Shown piece after piece: positions 7,801 to 17,059 of a DNA stretch of 64,000 bases (the first letter of the stretch is position 1; each line of letters begins with the position of its first letter). The position numbers and the translations under genes are program-made. Origin of the DNA: Pontiellaceae bacterium B1224 (lineage in GTDB: Bacteria; Verrucomicrobiota; Kiritimatiellia; Kiritimatiellales; Pontiellaceae); NCBI GenBank assembly GCA_029432815.1, contig JAROBA010000020.1, forward strand, positions 1 to 64,000, in the 5' to 3' direction. The notes under the pieces were generated by a model, which did no database searches, was not told the origin of the DNA, and saw only the letters and a list, made by a program, of their open reading frames with translations.

Positions 7801-8463
7801 TTATTCATTCAGCGGTTCAGCATTTCGGATGAGTTGGGTGAACACCTGCTTATAAACCTCAACCGGCTGCGCTCCGGTCAGCACACTGGACTGATTGAAG
7901 ATGATGGTCGGCACGCCGGACACGCCCTGCTGATGCCAAAAGGCTTCCTGCGCCTGAACACGACCCCGGGCCGCATCATCATCCAATTGAGCCAACGCGT
8001 CATTGACCTTCAACCCAACAGCTTCCACTTCCCGCGCCAGCACGGCTCGATCAGAGACATCTTTACGTTCCGTGAAGAAGGCTGAAAAGAGGCGCAGTTT
8101 CAGTTGGGTCTGCAAGCCCTGTTCTTTTGCATACTCCAGCAGGACATGGGCATCCTGCGTATTCACCACTTTCATTCCGTCAAAGAAATCAAATGAAAAG
8201 CCAAGCTCAGTGCCGAGCTTTGTCATTTGAATTCGGGAGCGGGCACTGTCCTCCGGCGTGGCCCCGTATTTACGGGCGCTGTACGCCGTGCGCTCCTCAC
8301 CTTCGGGGGGCATATCGGGATTGATTTCAAAGGGATGCCATTCGATTTCAACCAGATCCGCAATGCCCATTTCGTGGATGGCCTGAACCAGGCCTTTGTA
8401 TCCAATGATGCACCATGGGCAGACGACATCGGAAACGATGTCCACTTGAAATGTTTTTTTCAT
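7801..8463 (-). CDS. DsbA family oxidoreductase (FrnE-like)
   Basis: The 220-residue thioredoxin-fold protein has an insertion domain of the DsbA/FrnE type. The active site is CPWC at residues 15-18 (VSDVVCPWCIIGY), and the cis-proline loop is SGVPTIIFN near residue 177. There is no signal peptide, so the enzyme is cytosolic. FrnE-like proteins act as disulfide oxidoreductases in oxidative stress. A close paralogue lies at 15873-16520. The gene sits between the HAD and SDR genes in the same direction with short gaps, suggesting one transcription unit. Confidence 0.88.
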   Translation of the reverse strand: MKKTFQVDIVSDVVCPWCIIGYKGLVQAIHEMGIADLVEIEWHPFEINPDMPPEGEERTAYSARKYGATPEDSARSRIQMTKLGTELGFSFDFFDGMKVVNTQDAHVLLEYAKEQGLQTQLKLRLFSAFFTERKDVSDRAVLAREVEAVGLKVNDALAQLDDDAARGRVQAQEAFWHQQGVSGVPTIIFNQSSVLTGAQPVEVYKQVFTQLIRNAEPLNE

Positions 8464-8512
8464 AGGTACCTATCCTGTCCAATGCAGTCAATTTTCCGGA
8501 AAAAACGTTCCA

Positions 8513-9247
8513 TCATTTCGAGAAGTCGGCCATGACCATGCTGTCCGCAAAGCTGGTATAGGCTGTTTCAAACTGCTTGGCCGTCGCATCGGGGAAGAGA
8601 TGGAATTCGCCTGTCTTCAGTGCGGTCACAATGCCCTCAGAAACGGCGGTCACCGAATCGCCTTCTTCAAAACCGGCCTCAGCAGCCATGTCGGTCAGGA
8701 TGGGGCCGGGGTGAACACTGATCACCGTGACGCCCTGATCTTTCAGCTTCCAGTACAACCCCTGCGTCAAAGAATACGCGGCTGCTTTTGATGCCGAATA
8801 GGTGGAGAGGTCCGGAAAGTTTTTAATGGAGGCCACCGAGTTTAATTGAACCAGGGCGCCCCGGTTGGCAACGAGAATATCAGCGAAAGCCTTCGTTACG
8901 CGCAGCAAGCCGAATACATTCACATCAAATTCCAGCGTCAATGCTTCTTCAGCATTTTCATCCAGTGGAGATGCGGCTTTCAGGATCCCCGCATTATTCA
9001 CGACCACATCCACATCCTGAGCAAACTCCGCCAGATGTTTGATGGAGGCTGTATCCGACACATCGGCCTGCATCGTGACGACCCGATCTCCATACCTGGC
9101 TTCCAATACCTGAGTGGATTCCGGATTACGAACGGCCAGATAAACCTTCTTGGCTCCGTGCTTTAAGAACGATTCCACGGTGGCTTTGCCGATCCCGCGA
9201 TTCGCGCCCGTGACCAAGGCGACTTTGTTTTCGATTGAGATGCTCAT
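8513..9247 (-). CDS. short-chain dehydrogenase/reductase
   Basis: This is a classical SDR of 244 residues. TGANRGIGKA (residues about 14-23) binds the cofactor, VVNNAG follows the fourth strand, the catalytic serine is in LNSVASIKN and YSASKAA supplies catalytic Y and K. HPGPILTDM follows. The arginine in ANRGIG and the AVRNPES segment suggest NADP(H) preference. Substrate is unknown; the setting points to carbonyl detoxification. It precedes the dsbA-like gene on the minus strand. Confidence 0.9.
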   Translation of the reverse strand: MSISIENKVALVTGANRGIGKATVESFLKHGAKKVYLAVRNPESTQVLEARYGDRVVTMQADVSDTASIKHLAEFAQDVDVVVNNAGILKAASPLDENAEEALTLEFDVNVFGLLRVTKAFADILVANRGALVQLNSVASIKNFPDLSTYSASKAAAYSLTQGLYWKLKDQGVTVISVHPGPILTDMAAEAGFEEGDSVTAVSEGIVTALKTGEFHLFPDATAKQFETAYTSFADSMVMADFSK

Positions 9248-9270
9248 ATTTTTATACCTCTGTTTTGTTT

Positions 9271-10611
9271 TTAATAAATACCAAGCGATTTATAGAGCCG
9301 CACGATGCTCTGTGCGTGGGCGGCCTCCACCGCGACCAGCGCGGAGTCGGTGTCGTTCACGGTGCGCTGGGCATCGAGCACATCGAGGAAGGAAATTTCG
9401 CCTTCCCGAAAGAGCTCTTCCGAAAGCTTCAGCGCCGCCGCAGAATTGTCGTAGGCCTTTTGCCGCGATCCATGTTGTTCGCTGATGCGCTCGTGATCAA
9501 CGAGCGCCATTTCAACATCGACGACTGCCTGCAGAATCGTTAGCCGGTACAGCTCGTAGGCCTGAAGTTCGCGCGCTTGTGCCGCATCAATCCGGCCCTC
9601 CACGCGCCCGAAGTCGATCAGGTTCACCGCGCCGCCGATGGTTCCGTTCCAAATGGTTGTGGAATCAAAAAGAACGCCTTCGGCCAACCCATAAAATCCG
9701 GAAAGGCTGATGGTGGGATAGAGCTCCGCCACCGACACTTTAACCTGCGCGGTATTGGCCGCCAGCAACGCCGCGGCGCTGCGGATGTCCGGACGGTTCG
9801 CCATCACGTCGGCCGGCGCCAACAGCAGCGGCGTAATGTCTGCGCCGGGGACGACGGTGCAGTCGGCGCATAACAGATCCAGCTCCTGCGGTAGCTGGCC
9901 CGTGAGCACCGCCAGCTGGAGGCGCGCGTTATCCGCCAGCCGCTTGTATTCGGGAATCGAAGCGCGGGTGGTATTCACCAGACTCGCCGACCGTTCCACA
10001 TCCAGCTGTGGACTTTCGCCCAGATCGCGCTGTTGCTGAACGAGCTTCAGGGTGGCTTCCTGCGCTTCCAGATTCTTCTCCGCAATCGAGCGCTGTTTTT
10101 CGGCGGCGCGGAATTCGATGTAGGTACGGGCTACTTCGCCGGCGAGCGTGATTTCCACTTGTTGGAAGTCAGCTTCCAAGGCTTGGAACTGCGCATCGGC
10201 GGCCTTTACGGTGTTCCGGTTTTTACCAAACAGATCCAACTCGTAGGAGGCATCGAATCCGGCGTCATAAAAATTGCCGGTTGTTTCGTAAAACCCTTCG
10301 CGCTCGCGCCCCGCGTTGCCACTGATTCCAAGGGTTGGAAAAAGGCTGGATTTCGCGGTGCGGCGGATGCCGCGGGCCTCTTCAATCCGGGCGGCGGCGA
10401 TGCGCTGCCGCGGACTGTTGGTCAGCGCGGCTTCCACCAGCGCGTTCAGGTCCGGATCGTCGAAGGTGGTCCACCAGGCCGACAGCTCGTTGGTGGAGAC
10501 GGTCGTTGCCGAGAACTCCCAGACATCGGGCATTGCCGGTTCGGGCAGCTCCTGCATCGAGACACAGCCGGTCAAAAGCAGGGGAAGTAAAAGCAGGGAT
10601 TTCAGGTTCAT
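9271..10611 (-). CDS. RND efflux outer-membrane lipoprotein, NodT/OprM family
   Basis: The 446-residue protein begins MNLKSLLLLPLLLTGC, a lipoprotein signal with an LTGC lipobox. It is followed by two outer-membrane efflux repeats (WWTTFDDPDLNALVEAAL, DASYELDLFGKNRNTVKAA, GLAEGVLFDSTTIWN, and an LRTVNDTDSALV-like repeat end). It forms the outer-membrane channel of the pump encoded just upstream. Its start overlaps the RND permease stop by four bases (ATGA), so the genes are translationally coupled. A TTCCAAGGCTTGGAA palindrome lies in frame (encoding FQALE), and a second copy reads as FPTLG. Confidence 0.92.
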   Translation of the reverse strand: MNLKSLLLLPLLLTGCVSMQELPEPAMPDVWEFSATTVSTNELSAWWTTFDDPDLNALVEAALTNSPRQRIAAARIEEARGIRRTAKSSLFPTLGISGNAGREREGFYETTGNFYDAGFDASYELDLFGKNRNTVKAADAQFQALEADFQQVEITLAGEVARTYIEFRAAEKQRSIAEKNLEAQEATLKLVQQQRDLGESPQLDVERSASLVNTTRASIPEYKRLADNARLQLAVLTGQLPQELDLLCADCTVVPGADITPLLLAPADVMANRPDIRSAAALLAANTAQVKVSVAELYPTISLSGFYGLAEGVLFDSTTIWNGTIGGAVNLIDFGRVEGRIDAAQARELQAYELYRLTILQAVVDVEMALVDHERISEQHGSRQKAYDNSAAALKLSEELFREGEISFLDVLDAQRTVNDTDSALVAVEAAHAQSIVRLYKSLGIY

Positions 10612-13600
10612 GCGGAGAGTTCCTTCTTTTTGGAAAGCTTCACTTCAAGCTTACGCAGGACGATGTAGAAGACGGGCGTGAAGACCAGTCCAAAGAGGGT
10701 CACCCCGACCATGCCGGCAAAAACGGCCAGCCCGATGGCGCGGCGCATTTCGGAACCGGCGCCGGAGCTGAGCATCAGCGGCAGCACGCCGGCAATGAAA
10801 GAAACCGAGGTCATGAGGATCGGGCGCAGCCGCATCCGCGAGGCTTCGAGCGCGGCGGTGGTAATAGCCTCGCCCTTCCGCTCCAGCTCGCGGGCGAATT
10901 CCACAATCAGAATGGCATTCTTACTGGCCAGCCCGGCCAATACAAACAGCGCGATCTGTGTGAAGATATTGTTATCGGCTCCCGTGATCCACAGCCCGAC
11001 CATGGCCGAGAGAATACTCATCGGCACAATCAGGATGACCGCCAGCGGCATCGTCAGGCTTTCATACTGCGCCGCCAGAATCAGGAAGATCAGCAGCAGA
11101 CAGAGCGGGAAAATATAGACGGCGGTGTTGCCGGCCAGAATCTCCTGATAGGTCATTTCCGTCCATTCGAATTCCATGCCCTGCGGCAGGTTTTCGTTCA
11201 GGATTCGGGTGATGGCATCCTGCGCCTGACCGGACGAATAGCCCGGTGCGGCTTTGCCGTTGATGTCGGCCGCCGGGAACGAGTTATAGCGCATGGCTGT
11301 TTCCGGTCCGAAGGATTCCTGCACGTCGACCATCGCGCCGAGCGGCACCATATTGCCGTCGATGTTGCGGGTTTGCAGACGGCTGATGTCCGCCGCTTGC
11401 GAGCGGAACGATTTATCCGCCTGCGCAATCACCTGATAGGTGCGGCCGAACTGGTTGAAGTCGTTCACATACATCGAGCCCAGATAAATCTGCATCGTGC
11501 GGAAGAGTTCATCCACCGGCACGCCCAGCTGTTCGGCTTTGGTGCGGTCCACCTCGGCGAGCAACTGCGGGAAGTTTACGTTGTAGCTCGAAAACACGCC
11601 GGTCAGCGCCGGATCTTCGTTGGCTTTTGCGATGATCGTCTGCACGGTATCCGCGAGGGCTTCCATACCCTGATTGGATCGATCCTCGATCTGTAATTTG
11701 AACCCGCCCAGATTGCCGAGCCCGCGAACGGGCGGCGGCGGAAAGACGGCGATGAACGCGCCATCGATTTCGTTAAACCGCTGCTGCAGGGTCTGAGCGA
11801 GCGAGACGCCGTCGAGCCCGGGTGCCGTACGCTCTTCAAAATCCTGGAGCGGAATGAAGGCGATGCCGGCACTGGGGGAATTAACAAATCCGTTGATGGA
11901 AAGGCCGGGAAACTGGACGGTGTGTTTGGTGCCCGGCACGGTTTCGATAATGGCCTGCATTTCGCGCAGCACTTCTTCGGACCGTTCCAGCGTGGCGCCG
12001 GGCGGCAGCACGGCAAACGTGATCAGATACTGCTTGTCCTGCAGCGGAATGAACCCCTTCGGTACGAGCTTAAAGGTGTAGGCCGTGAAAATGACGAGCA
12101 GGCCGTAGATCAGCATCATGCCGGCTTTGCGTTTGGCGACGGTTTTGAGGGTGACGGTATAGTCTTTCTGATTGCGCTTAAACACCTTGTTGAAGCCGCG
12201 GAAGAACCAGCCGAACAGGAGGTCAATCAACTTGGTAAACTTGTCCTTCGGCGCATCGGCCGGACGCAGCAGCAGGGCCGACAGCGCCGGACTCAACGTG
12301 AGCGAGTTAAAGGTGGAGATGAAGGCGGCGATGGCAATCGTCAGTGCGAACTGCCGATAGAACTGTCCGGTCAATCCGCTGATGAAGGCGATGGGAATAA
12401 AGACGCCGGCCAGCACCAGCGTGGTGGCAATCACCGGACCGGTCACTTCCTTCATCGCCTTGATGGTGGCTTCGCGCGGCGGCAGTCCTTCGGCCACATT
12501 TCGTTCCACGTTTTCGACCACCACGATGGCGTCATCGACCACGATCCCGATGGCGAGAATCAAGCCGAACAGGGAGAGCACATTAATCGAGAATCCGAAA
12601 AAATACATAAAGGCGAAGGTGCCGATAATTGAGACCGGAACCGCCAGCAAGGGGATGATGGCAACGCGCCAGTTCTGCAGGAAGATGATCACCACCAGCG
12701 CCACCAGCAGCACCGATTGGATCAGGCTGCTGACCACGGCTTTGATGGATTTGCGCACGAAGACCGTCGGGTCATAGACGATTTCATAGTCGACGCCTTC
12801 GGGCATGCTTTGTTTCAGGCGCTTCATGGTTTTGCGGACGTCGGCCGAAATCTGTAATGCGTTTGAGCCGGGGGAGGCGAAGACCGGCATGGCGGCGGCC
12901 TGCTTGCTGTCGAGCAGCGATCGCAAGGCGTAGGTCTGGGCATCGAGTTCAATGCGGGCGACATCGCTCAGGCGGGTCACGACGCCGTTGGCATCGCGCT
13001 TGATGACCACGTTACCGAATTCTTCCGGAGTCTGGAGACGGCCCTGCACATTGACGGGCATCTGAACCTGCACCGAGTTGTCATACGGCGGTCCGCCAAT
13101 GAGCCCCGCGGCCACCTGCACGTTCTGGCGGCGAATGGCGGCGACGACTTCGGTGGCGGTCATATCGCGTTCGGCGACGCGGTTGGGGTCGAGCCAGATG
13201 CGCATGGCGTAGTCGCCCGAACCAAACTGGCCGATGGTGCCGACGCCGTTAATCTTGGCCAGCTCGTCTTTGACGTTGAGCGTGCCGTAGTTACGCAGGT
13301 AGAGCATGTCGTATCGGTTGTTCGGCGACTGCAGATGCACCACCATCACCAGGTCCGGCGAGCTCTTCGTAACGGTTACGCCGAGCTGCCGCGTAACGTC
13401 CGGCAGGCGTTGCAGGGCCTGCGAAACGCGGTTCTGTACGAGCTGCTGCGCGAGGTCCGGGTCGGTGCCGATTGCGAATGTGACACGCAGCGTCATGGTT
13501 CCGTCGGAGGTGGCGAGCGAATTCATGTAGAGCATATTTTCGACGCCGTTGATCTGCTCTTCGAGCGGCGTGGCGACGGTCTGGGCAATCTCGGTGGGGT

Positions 13601-13763
13601 TGGCACCCGGGAAGGACGCGCTCACGACAATCGACGGCGGCGTCACTTCGGGATATTCCGAGATCGGCAGTTTGAACACGGCCAGCAAACCACCGAGCAG
13701 AATGAGGAGAGAGAGGACCGACGCCATGATGGGCCGGTCGACAAAGTAGCGGGAAAAATTCAT
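10608..13763 (-). CDS. RND multidrug efflux permease (HAE1, AcrB/MexF-like)
   Basis: The 1051-residue inner-membrane antiporter has the full HAE1 layout: TM1 (FVDRPIMASVLSLLILLGG), two periplasmic porter/docking regions and twelve TM segments. The proton-relay pair DD lies in GIVVDDAIVVVENVERN of TM4, and K lies in ASKNAILIVEFARELE of TM10. All three relay residues of the multidrug class are present, so it should export organic compounds with proton uptake rather than metals. It is the middle gene of an adaptor-permease-channel operon, with 14 bases after the adaptor and a four-base overlap with the channel gene. Confidence 0.95.
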   Translation of the reverse strand: MNFSRYFVDRPIMASVLSLLILLGGLLAVFKLPISEYPEVTPPSIVVSASFPGANPTEIAQTVATPLEEQINGVENMLYMNSLATSDGTMTLRVTFAIGTDPDLAQQLVQNRVSQALQRLPDVTRQLGVTVTKSSPDLVMVVHLQSPNNRYDMLYLRNYGTLNVKDELAKINGVGTIGQFGSGDYAMRIWLDPNRVAERDMTATEVVAAIRRQNVQVAAGLIGGPPYDNSVQVQMPVNVQGRLQTPEEFGNVVIKRDANGVVTRLSDVARIELDAQTYALRSLLDSKQAAAMPVFASPGSNALQISADVRKTMKRLKQSMPEGVDYEIVYDPTVFVRKSIKAVVSSLIQSVLLVALVVIIFLQNWRVAIIPLLAVPVSIIGTFAFMYFFGFSINVLSLFGLILAIGIVVDDAIVVVENVERNVAEGLPPREATIKAMKEVTGPVIATTLVLAGVFIPIAFISGLTGQFYRQFALTIAIAAFISTFNSLTLSPALSALLLRPADAPKDKFTKLIDLLFGWFFRGFNKVFKRNQKDYTVTLKTVAKRKAGMMLIYGLLVIFTAYTFKLVPKGFIPLQDKQYLITFAVLPPGATLERSEEVLREMQAIIETVPGTKHTVQFPGLSINGFVNSPSAGIAFIPLQDFEERTAPGLDGVSLAQTLQQRFNEIDGAFIAVFPPPPVRGLGNLGGFKLQIEDRSNQGMEALADTVQTIIAKANEDPALTGVFSSYNVNFPQLLAEVDRTKAEQLGVPVDELFRTMQIYLGSMYVNDFNQFGRTYQVIAQADKSFRSQAADISRLQTRNIDGNMVPLGAMVDVQESFGPETAMRYNSFPAADINGKAAPGYSSGQAQDAITRILNENLPQGMEFEWTEMTYQEILAGNTAVYIFPLCLLLIFLILAAQYESLTMPLAVILIVPMSILSAMVGLWITGADNNIFTQIALFVLAGLASKNAILIVEFARELERKGEAITTAALEASRMRLRPILMTSVSFIAGVLPLMLSSGAGSEMRRAIGLAVFAGMVGVTLFGLVFTPVFYIVLRKLEVKLSKKKELSA

Positions 13764-13777
13764 AGGATGCGTCCTGT

Positions 13778-14956
13778 TTATTGAGCAGCTACCCGCTGAG
13801 TGTCGGTTGTAATCTGCGGAGCAACGGTCATGCCGGGCCGAATGCGCATGAGACCTTTAGTGATGACCATTTCGCCGTTTTCCAAACCACTGCGGATTAC
13901 CCGGCTGCTTTTGATGCTTTCGCCCAGGGTGACTTCGCGGTATTCGACGATGTTGTCTGCATTGACGACGTAGACAAACTTGCGGTCCTGATTGGTTCCA
14001 ATGGCGCGCTCGTTCAGCAGGATGCTTTCCTGCTCTTCGGGCGATCCCAGATTGACGCGGACAAACATGCCGGGGACCAACTCTGCATTTTCATTTGGGA
14101 AAAAGGCGCGGCCACGAATCGTGCCGGTGGATGGGTCGATTTGATTGTCGAGACTGTGGATAAATCCTTCGTAGCGTTTGCGGGCGGCACCGATATAAAT
14201 TTCGACCGGAATTTTAAGTTCGTTGTTCCGGATGCCGGCAACGGCGTGGATGTTGTCCATATAGGTTTTTTCATCGATTTCGAATTCGGCGTAAATACCG
14301 GAGTCGGAAACGATGGTGGTCAGCAGGGGCGCGGTCGGTCCGGCGGAGACCAGATTGCCTAGTGTGATTTCCGCGCGGCTGAGCAGGCCGGAAACGGGCG
14401 CTTTGATGTAGGCGTAATCGAGATTGATCTGCGCCTGTTCGAGCCGGGCTTCGGCGCCGAGCACGGCGGCATCGGTGACCAAGGTGTTATTGGCGCGCTC
14501 GTCGTAGATGCGCTGCGAAATCGCGGCGTTTTTAATGAGTTCGTCCGCGCGTTTCTGCACCGACCGCGCCAGTTCATTGGCGGTGCGGGCGGAGGCGAGG
14601 TCCGCCTTGGCCTGCTGCACAGCGGCCTCGTAGGGGCGCGGATCAATCACGAAAAGCACATCGCCTTTTTCCACGCGCTGTCCGTCGACAAAGCGAATGT
14701 CGGTGATCGTTCCGCTCACCTGCGGCCGGATTTCGGCGCGGTCGACCGCAGCCATCCGCCCGGAAAACTCGCGCCAGAGGCGGGCATTCGTGGTTTGCAC
14801 CAAATCCACTTCGACCGACTTGGCGGGCGGTAAGGTGGTTACTGTTTCCTCGGCCACGCTTTGGCGGGCAATGGAAACGACCCCTGCGATGGCAATAAGC
14901 GTAACGGCGGCGAAGGATGCTACAATCGGTTTTTTGTGTTTGGACGAAATAGTCAT
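13778..14956 (-). CDS. RND efflux periplasmic adaptor (MFP)
   Basis: The 392-residue protein starts with a short basic N-terminus and one hydrophobic segment (VASFAAVTLIAIAGVVSIA), a signal or anchor. It continues with a barrel-sandwich (lipoyl-like) domain around SGRMAAVDRAEIRPQVSGTI and GDVLFVIDPRPY, a coiled-coil hairpin (AVQQAKADLASARTANEL), then beta-barrel and membrane-proximal domains (VPGMFVRVNLG; GENGEMVITKGL-like end). It is the first gene of the pump operon, with permease and channel downstream. No lipobox is seen, unlike the adaptor at 35995. Confidence 0.92.
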   Translation of the reverse strand: MTISSKHKKPIVASFAAVTLIAIAGVVSIARQSVAEETVTTLPPAKSVEVDLVQTTNARLWREFSGRMAAVDRAEIRPQVSGTITDIRFVDGQRVEKGDVLFVIDPRPYEAAVQQAKADLASARTANELARSVQKRADELIKNAAISQRIYDERANNTLVTDAAVLGAEARLEQAQINLDYAYIKAPVSGLLSRAEITLGNLVSAGPTAPLLTTIVSDSGIYAEFEIDEKTYMDNIHAVAGIRNNELKIPVEIYIGAARKRYEGFIHSLDNQIDPSTGTIRGRAFFPNENAELVPGMFVRVNLGSPEEQESILLNERAIGTNQDRKFVYVVNADNIVEYREVTLGESIKSSRVIRSGLENGEMVITKGLMRIRPGMTVAPQITTDTQRVAAQ

Positions 14957-14981
14957 GGGTTCTTTTCCTTTTATAAAATTG

Positions 14982-15040
14982 GTGGTCGAAGGTCGGAAGG
15001 TCGAAGGTCTGAAAGTCGGGAACGCTGACTTGCGACTTTT
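14982..15040. repeat. short GTCGGAAGGTCGAA-type repeat
   Basis: The gap between the adaptor and the DJ-1 gene holds a run of GGTCGAAGGTCGG-like units and an inverted partner ending in TTGCGACTTTTGACC. The 14-mer GTCGGAAGGTCGAA recurs inside the TauE/SafE gene at about 40940, where it is translated. Confidence 0.5.
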
Positions 15041-15044
15041 GACC

Positions 15045-15722
15045 CTATTTAAGATATTTCAGCAGGGCTTCTGCAGTGGCGGCGGATGAACCGGGATTTT
15101 GTCCGGTAATGAGTGCTTCGTCGGTTTGAATAAAGGAAGCCCAGTCGTCGCCTTTGGAATAGATCCCGCCGCGGGCGGCGAGCATGTCTTCCACGGAGAA
15201 CGGAACGACGTCCATCAGCTGAACGGCGATTTCTTCGCTGTTGCTGAATCCAGTGACCTTCAGCCCTTGGACGAGCGGATCGCCATTGGGTTTGCGCGGG
15301 TGCCGGAAAACGGCGGGCGCGTGGCATACGGCGGCGATCGGTTTGCCGGCGGCGTAGAACTTTTCAAGCAGATTGATAGAATCCTGATTTTCCACCAGAT
15401 CCCACAGCAGGCCGTGGCCGCCGGGATAGAAGACGGCATCGAAGTCGTCTGCATTGATGGTGTTCAAATCAACGGTGTTGGCCAGCAGCACCTGAGCATC
15501 GCGATCTTCGGCGAAGCGGGCAGTGGTGTCGGTTTGGAAATCGGGAGTGTCGCTGCCCGGGTCGAGCGGGGCTTGCCCGCCGTTGGGGGAAGCCAATACG
15601 AGATCCGCACCGGCATCTTTAAATACATAGTAGGGCGCGGTGAACTCTTCGAGCCAGAAGCCGGTCTTGCGGCCGGTGTCGCCCAGTTGATCGTTGGATG
15701 TGAGTACGATGAGAATCTTCAT
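15045..15722 (-). CDS. DJ-1/PfpI family protein (Hsp31-like)
   Basis: The 225-residue class I glutamine-amidotransferase-like protein has the nucleophile elbow AAVCHAPAVF (around residue 120), the glutamate in TGRKTGFWLEEF near the N-terminus, and PGGHGLLWDL. This matches the YhbO/Hsp31-like group, often described as glutathione-independent glyoxalases or protein deglycases. The start at 15722 has AGAGG upstream; a longer frame to 15752 lacks one. Two TetR-type operators lie 78-115 bases upstream, so the gene, and possibly the pump operon after it, is likely under the regulator at 17931. Confidence 0.87.
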   Translation of the reverse strand: MKILIVLTSNDQLGDTGRKTGFWLEEFTAPYYVFKDAGADLVLASPNGGQAPLDPGSDTPDFQTDTTARFAEDRDAQVLLANTVDLNTINADDFDAVFYPGGHGLLWDLVENQDSINLLEKFYAAGKPIAAVCHAPAVFRHPRKPNGDPLVQGLKVTGFSNSEEIAVQLMDVVPFSVEDMLAARGGIYSKGDDWASFIQTDEALITGQNPGSSAATAEALLKYLK

Positions 15723-15798
15723 TCGTTCTGTTCCTCTTAAATTTTCGGCCATTCGTGCGAATATGTTTCTTAGTAATGGGTGAGGGTTATAGGGGGAC

Positions 15799-15837
15799 TT
15801 GAACGACTGTTCAAGTTATATGTTGAACAATCGTTCA
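15799..15837. promoter_or_regulatory. paired TetR operators upstream of DJ-1 gene
   Basis: TGAACGACTGTTCA (15800-15813) and TGAACAATCGTTCA (15824-15837) are two TGAAC-N4-GTTCA palindromes whose centres lie 24 bases apart. The same pair with the same spacing occurs at 17679-17716, and a single copy precedes the TetR gene. The sites lie upstream of the minus-strand DJ-1/pump genes. Confidence 0.75.
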
Positions 15838-15872
15838 TTTTATTGTTCAGCGCAGGATGGGGCGGGCATGAT

Positions 15873-16520
15873 TTACGGCTCGTTGATGAGCTCGGCCAAT
15901 ACCTGTTTGTAGATCTCAACGGATTGGGCACCGGTCAGTGTATTGGATTGATTGAAGATGATGGTGGGGACGCCGGACACACCTTGTTCATACCAAAAGC
16001 CTTCTTTGGTTTGTACGCGTTTGCGGGCTTCGTCGTTGTTCAGTTCGGCCATCGCGTCGTCGACCGCCAGGCCGACCGCTTCCAGTTCCTGTGCGAGGAT
16101 GGTTCGATCCGATATATCTTTACGCTCGTTGAAGAGGGCCGTAAACAGGCGCAGTTTCAGCGCGGTTTGTTTGCCCTGTTTTCGGGCGGCTTCGAGCAGG
16201 ATATGCGCATCCTGTGTGTTGACGATTTTCATACCGTCGTAGAAATCGAATTTGAATCCCAGTTCTGCGCCGAGCTCGGTCAGTTGTGTGCGGAAGCGGC
16301 GGCTTTCTTCCGGGGTGGTGCCATATTTACGGGCACTGTGAGCGGTCAGCTCTTCGCCTTGGGGCGGCATATCGGGATTGATTTCAAAGGGGTGCCATTC
16401 AACGTCGATCTGATTCTGCAGGCTCATCTCGTTGATGGCTTGCAGCAGGCGTTGATAGCCAATGATACACCACGGGCAGGCCACATCGGAAACGATGTCC
16501 ACCTTAATTGTATTTTTCAT
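15873..16520 (-). CDS. DsbA family oxidoreductase (FrnE-like), paralogue
   Basis: The 215-residue protein is closely similar to the one at 7801-8463 over its full length. It shares CPWCIIGY at the active site, EWHPFEINPDMPP, the ARKYG segment and SGVPTIIFNQS with the cis-proline. No signal peptide is present. The ATG at 16520 is chosen because AAGGA lies upstream and homology begins there; the frame continues upstream to 16592 without a credible start. Its first codons overlap the end of the small membrane gene at 16504-16794, which suggests translational coupling. Confidence 0.87.
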   Translation of the reverse strand: MKNTIKVDIVSDVACPWCIIGYQRLLQAINEMSLQNQIDVEWHPFEINPDMPPQGEELTAHSARKYGTTPEESRRFRTQLTELGAELGFKFDFYDGMKIVNTQDAHILLEAARKQGKQTALKLRLFTALFNERKDISDRTILAQELEAVGLAVDDAMAELNNDEARKRVQTKEGFWYEQGVSGVPTIIFNQSNTLTGAQSVEIYKQVLAELINEP

Positions 16521-16794
16521 AACCGTGTTCCTTTTTCGAGTCAGCCTTTTGCGTTGCGGTTTCCAAGGGTTGGAATATATACGGGAGCGCAAAAGAGGTG
16601 ACGCATGCGATTCCCAGCAGTAGCGAAATCAGCAGGGCTGCTCCGTTGAAGGAAATACCGCTGATCGATTCCAGCCAATGGGGCATGGTTGCTCCGCCGA
16701 TCGGCACGAGCGACCACACCATTCCACCCATGAACAAGGCCATTGAGATGGAGGTGATCGAATATACGCTCGTTTGAATGAATAGTTTTTTCAT
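16504..16794 (-). CDS. small two-TM membrane protein
   Basis: The 96-residue protein has hydrophobic segments at about residues 9-31 (VYSITSISMALFMGGMVWSL) and 48-70 (NGAALLISLLLGIACVTSF), then a polar charged tail. No family is recognised. The stop overlaps the start of the DsbA-like gene by 17 bases. The 3' part contains a TTCCAAGGGTTGGAA palindrome (16561-16575) encoding FQPLE. Context suggests a partner of the stress genes, but no function can be given. Confidence 0.6.
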   Translation of the reverse strand: MKKLFIQTSVYSITSISMALFMGGMVWSLVPIGGATMPHWLESISGISFNGAALLISLLLGIACVTSFALPYIFQPLETATQKADSKKEHGYEKYN

Positions 16795-16828
16795 AGTTCT
16801 GGGTCTGATGGTGTTCAGGTGAATACGT

Positions 16829-16999
16829 CTAGCCCTGACTCCGCCGCCCCTTGGATCCCATGCCTGATTTCCTGTTGTTCGAACGGCCGTTAATGCTTAC
16901 TTTAATGCCATCGGTCGCCGGCAAATTATTAAATCCTAATCCCAGGCCAACCGTGGATACGGGTAAAAACGAGCTTCTATTACTTATGTTCAGTTTCAT
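16829..16999 (-). CDS. 56-residue basic small protein
   Basis: A frame of 57 codons starts at the ATG at 16999 with AAAGGA seven bases upstream. The product opens MKLNISNRSSFLPVSTVGLG, has a glycine-rich middle and ends in a very basic segment with SKGRRSQG. It has no membrane segment and no cysteine. It lies between the AhpD-like gene and the small membrane gene in the same direction, so it could be cotranscribed. I do not recognise it. The opposite strand also has an open frame here (16851-17117), but without a ribosome site. Confidence 0.45.
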   Translation of the reverse strand: MKLNISNRSSFLPVSTVGLGLGFNNLPATDGIKVSINGRSNNRKSGMGSKGRRSQG

Positions 17000-17059
17000 G
17001 ACTTTTCCTTTGTTGTTGGTGTTCTGTTTCTTGTTGGTGTTTGGTTTTCGTAAAGCGGG

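Noticed and set aside
10335-11696. 453-codon plus-strand open frame opposite the pump genes
   Set aside because: It is antisense to the outer-membrane channel and RND permease and reads as low-complexity R/H/Q-rich protein, typical of a high-GC shadow frame.
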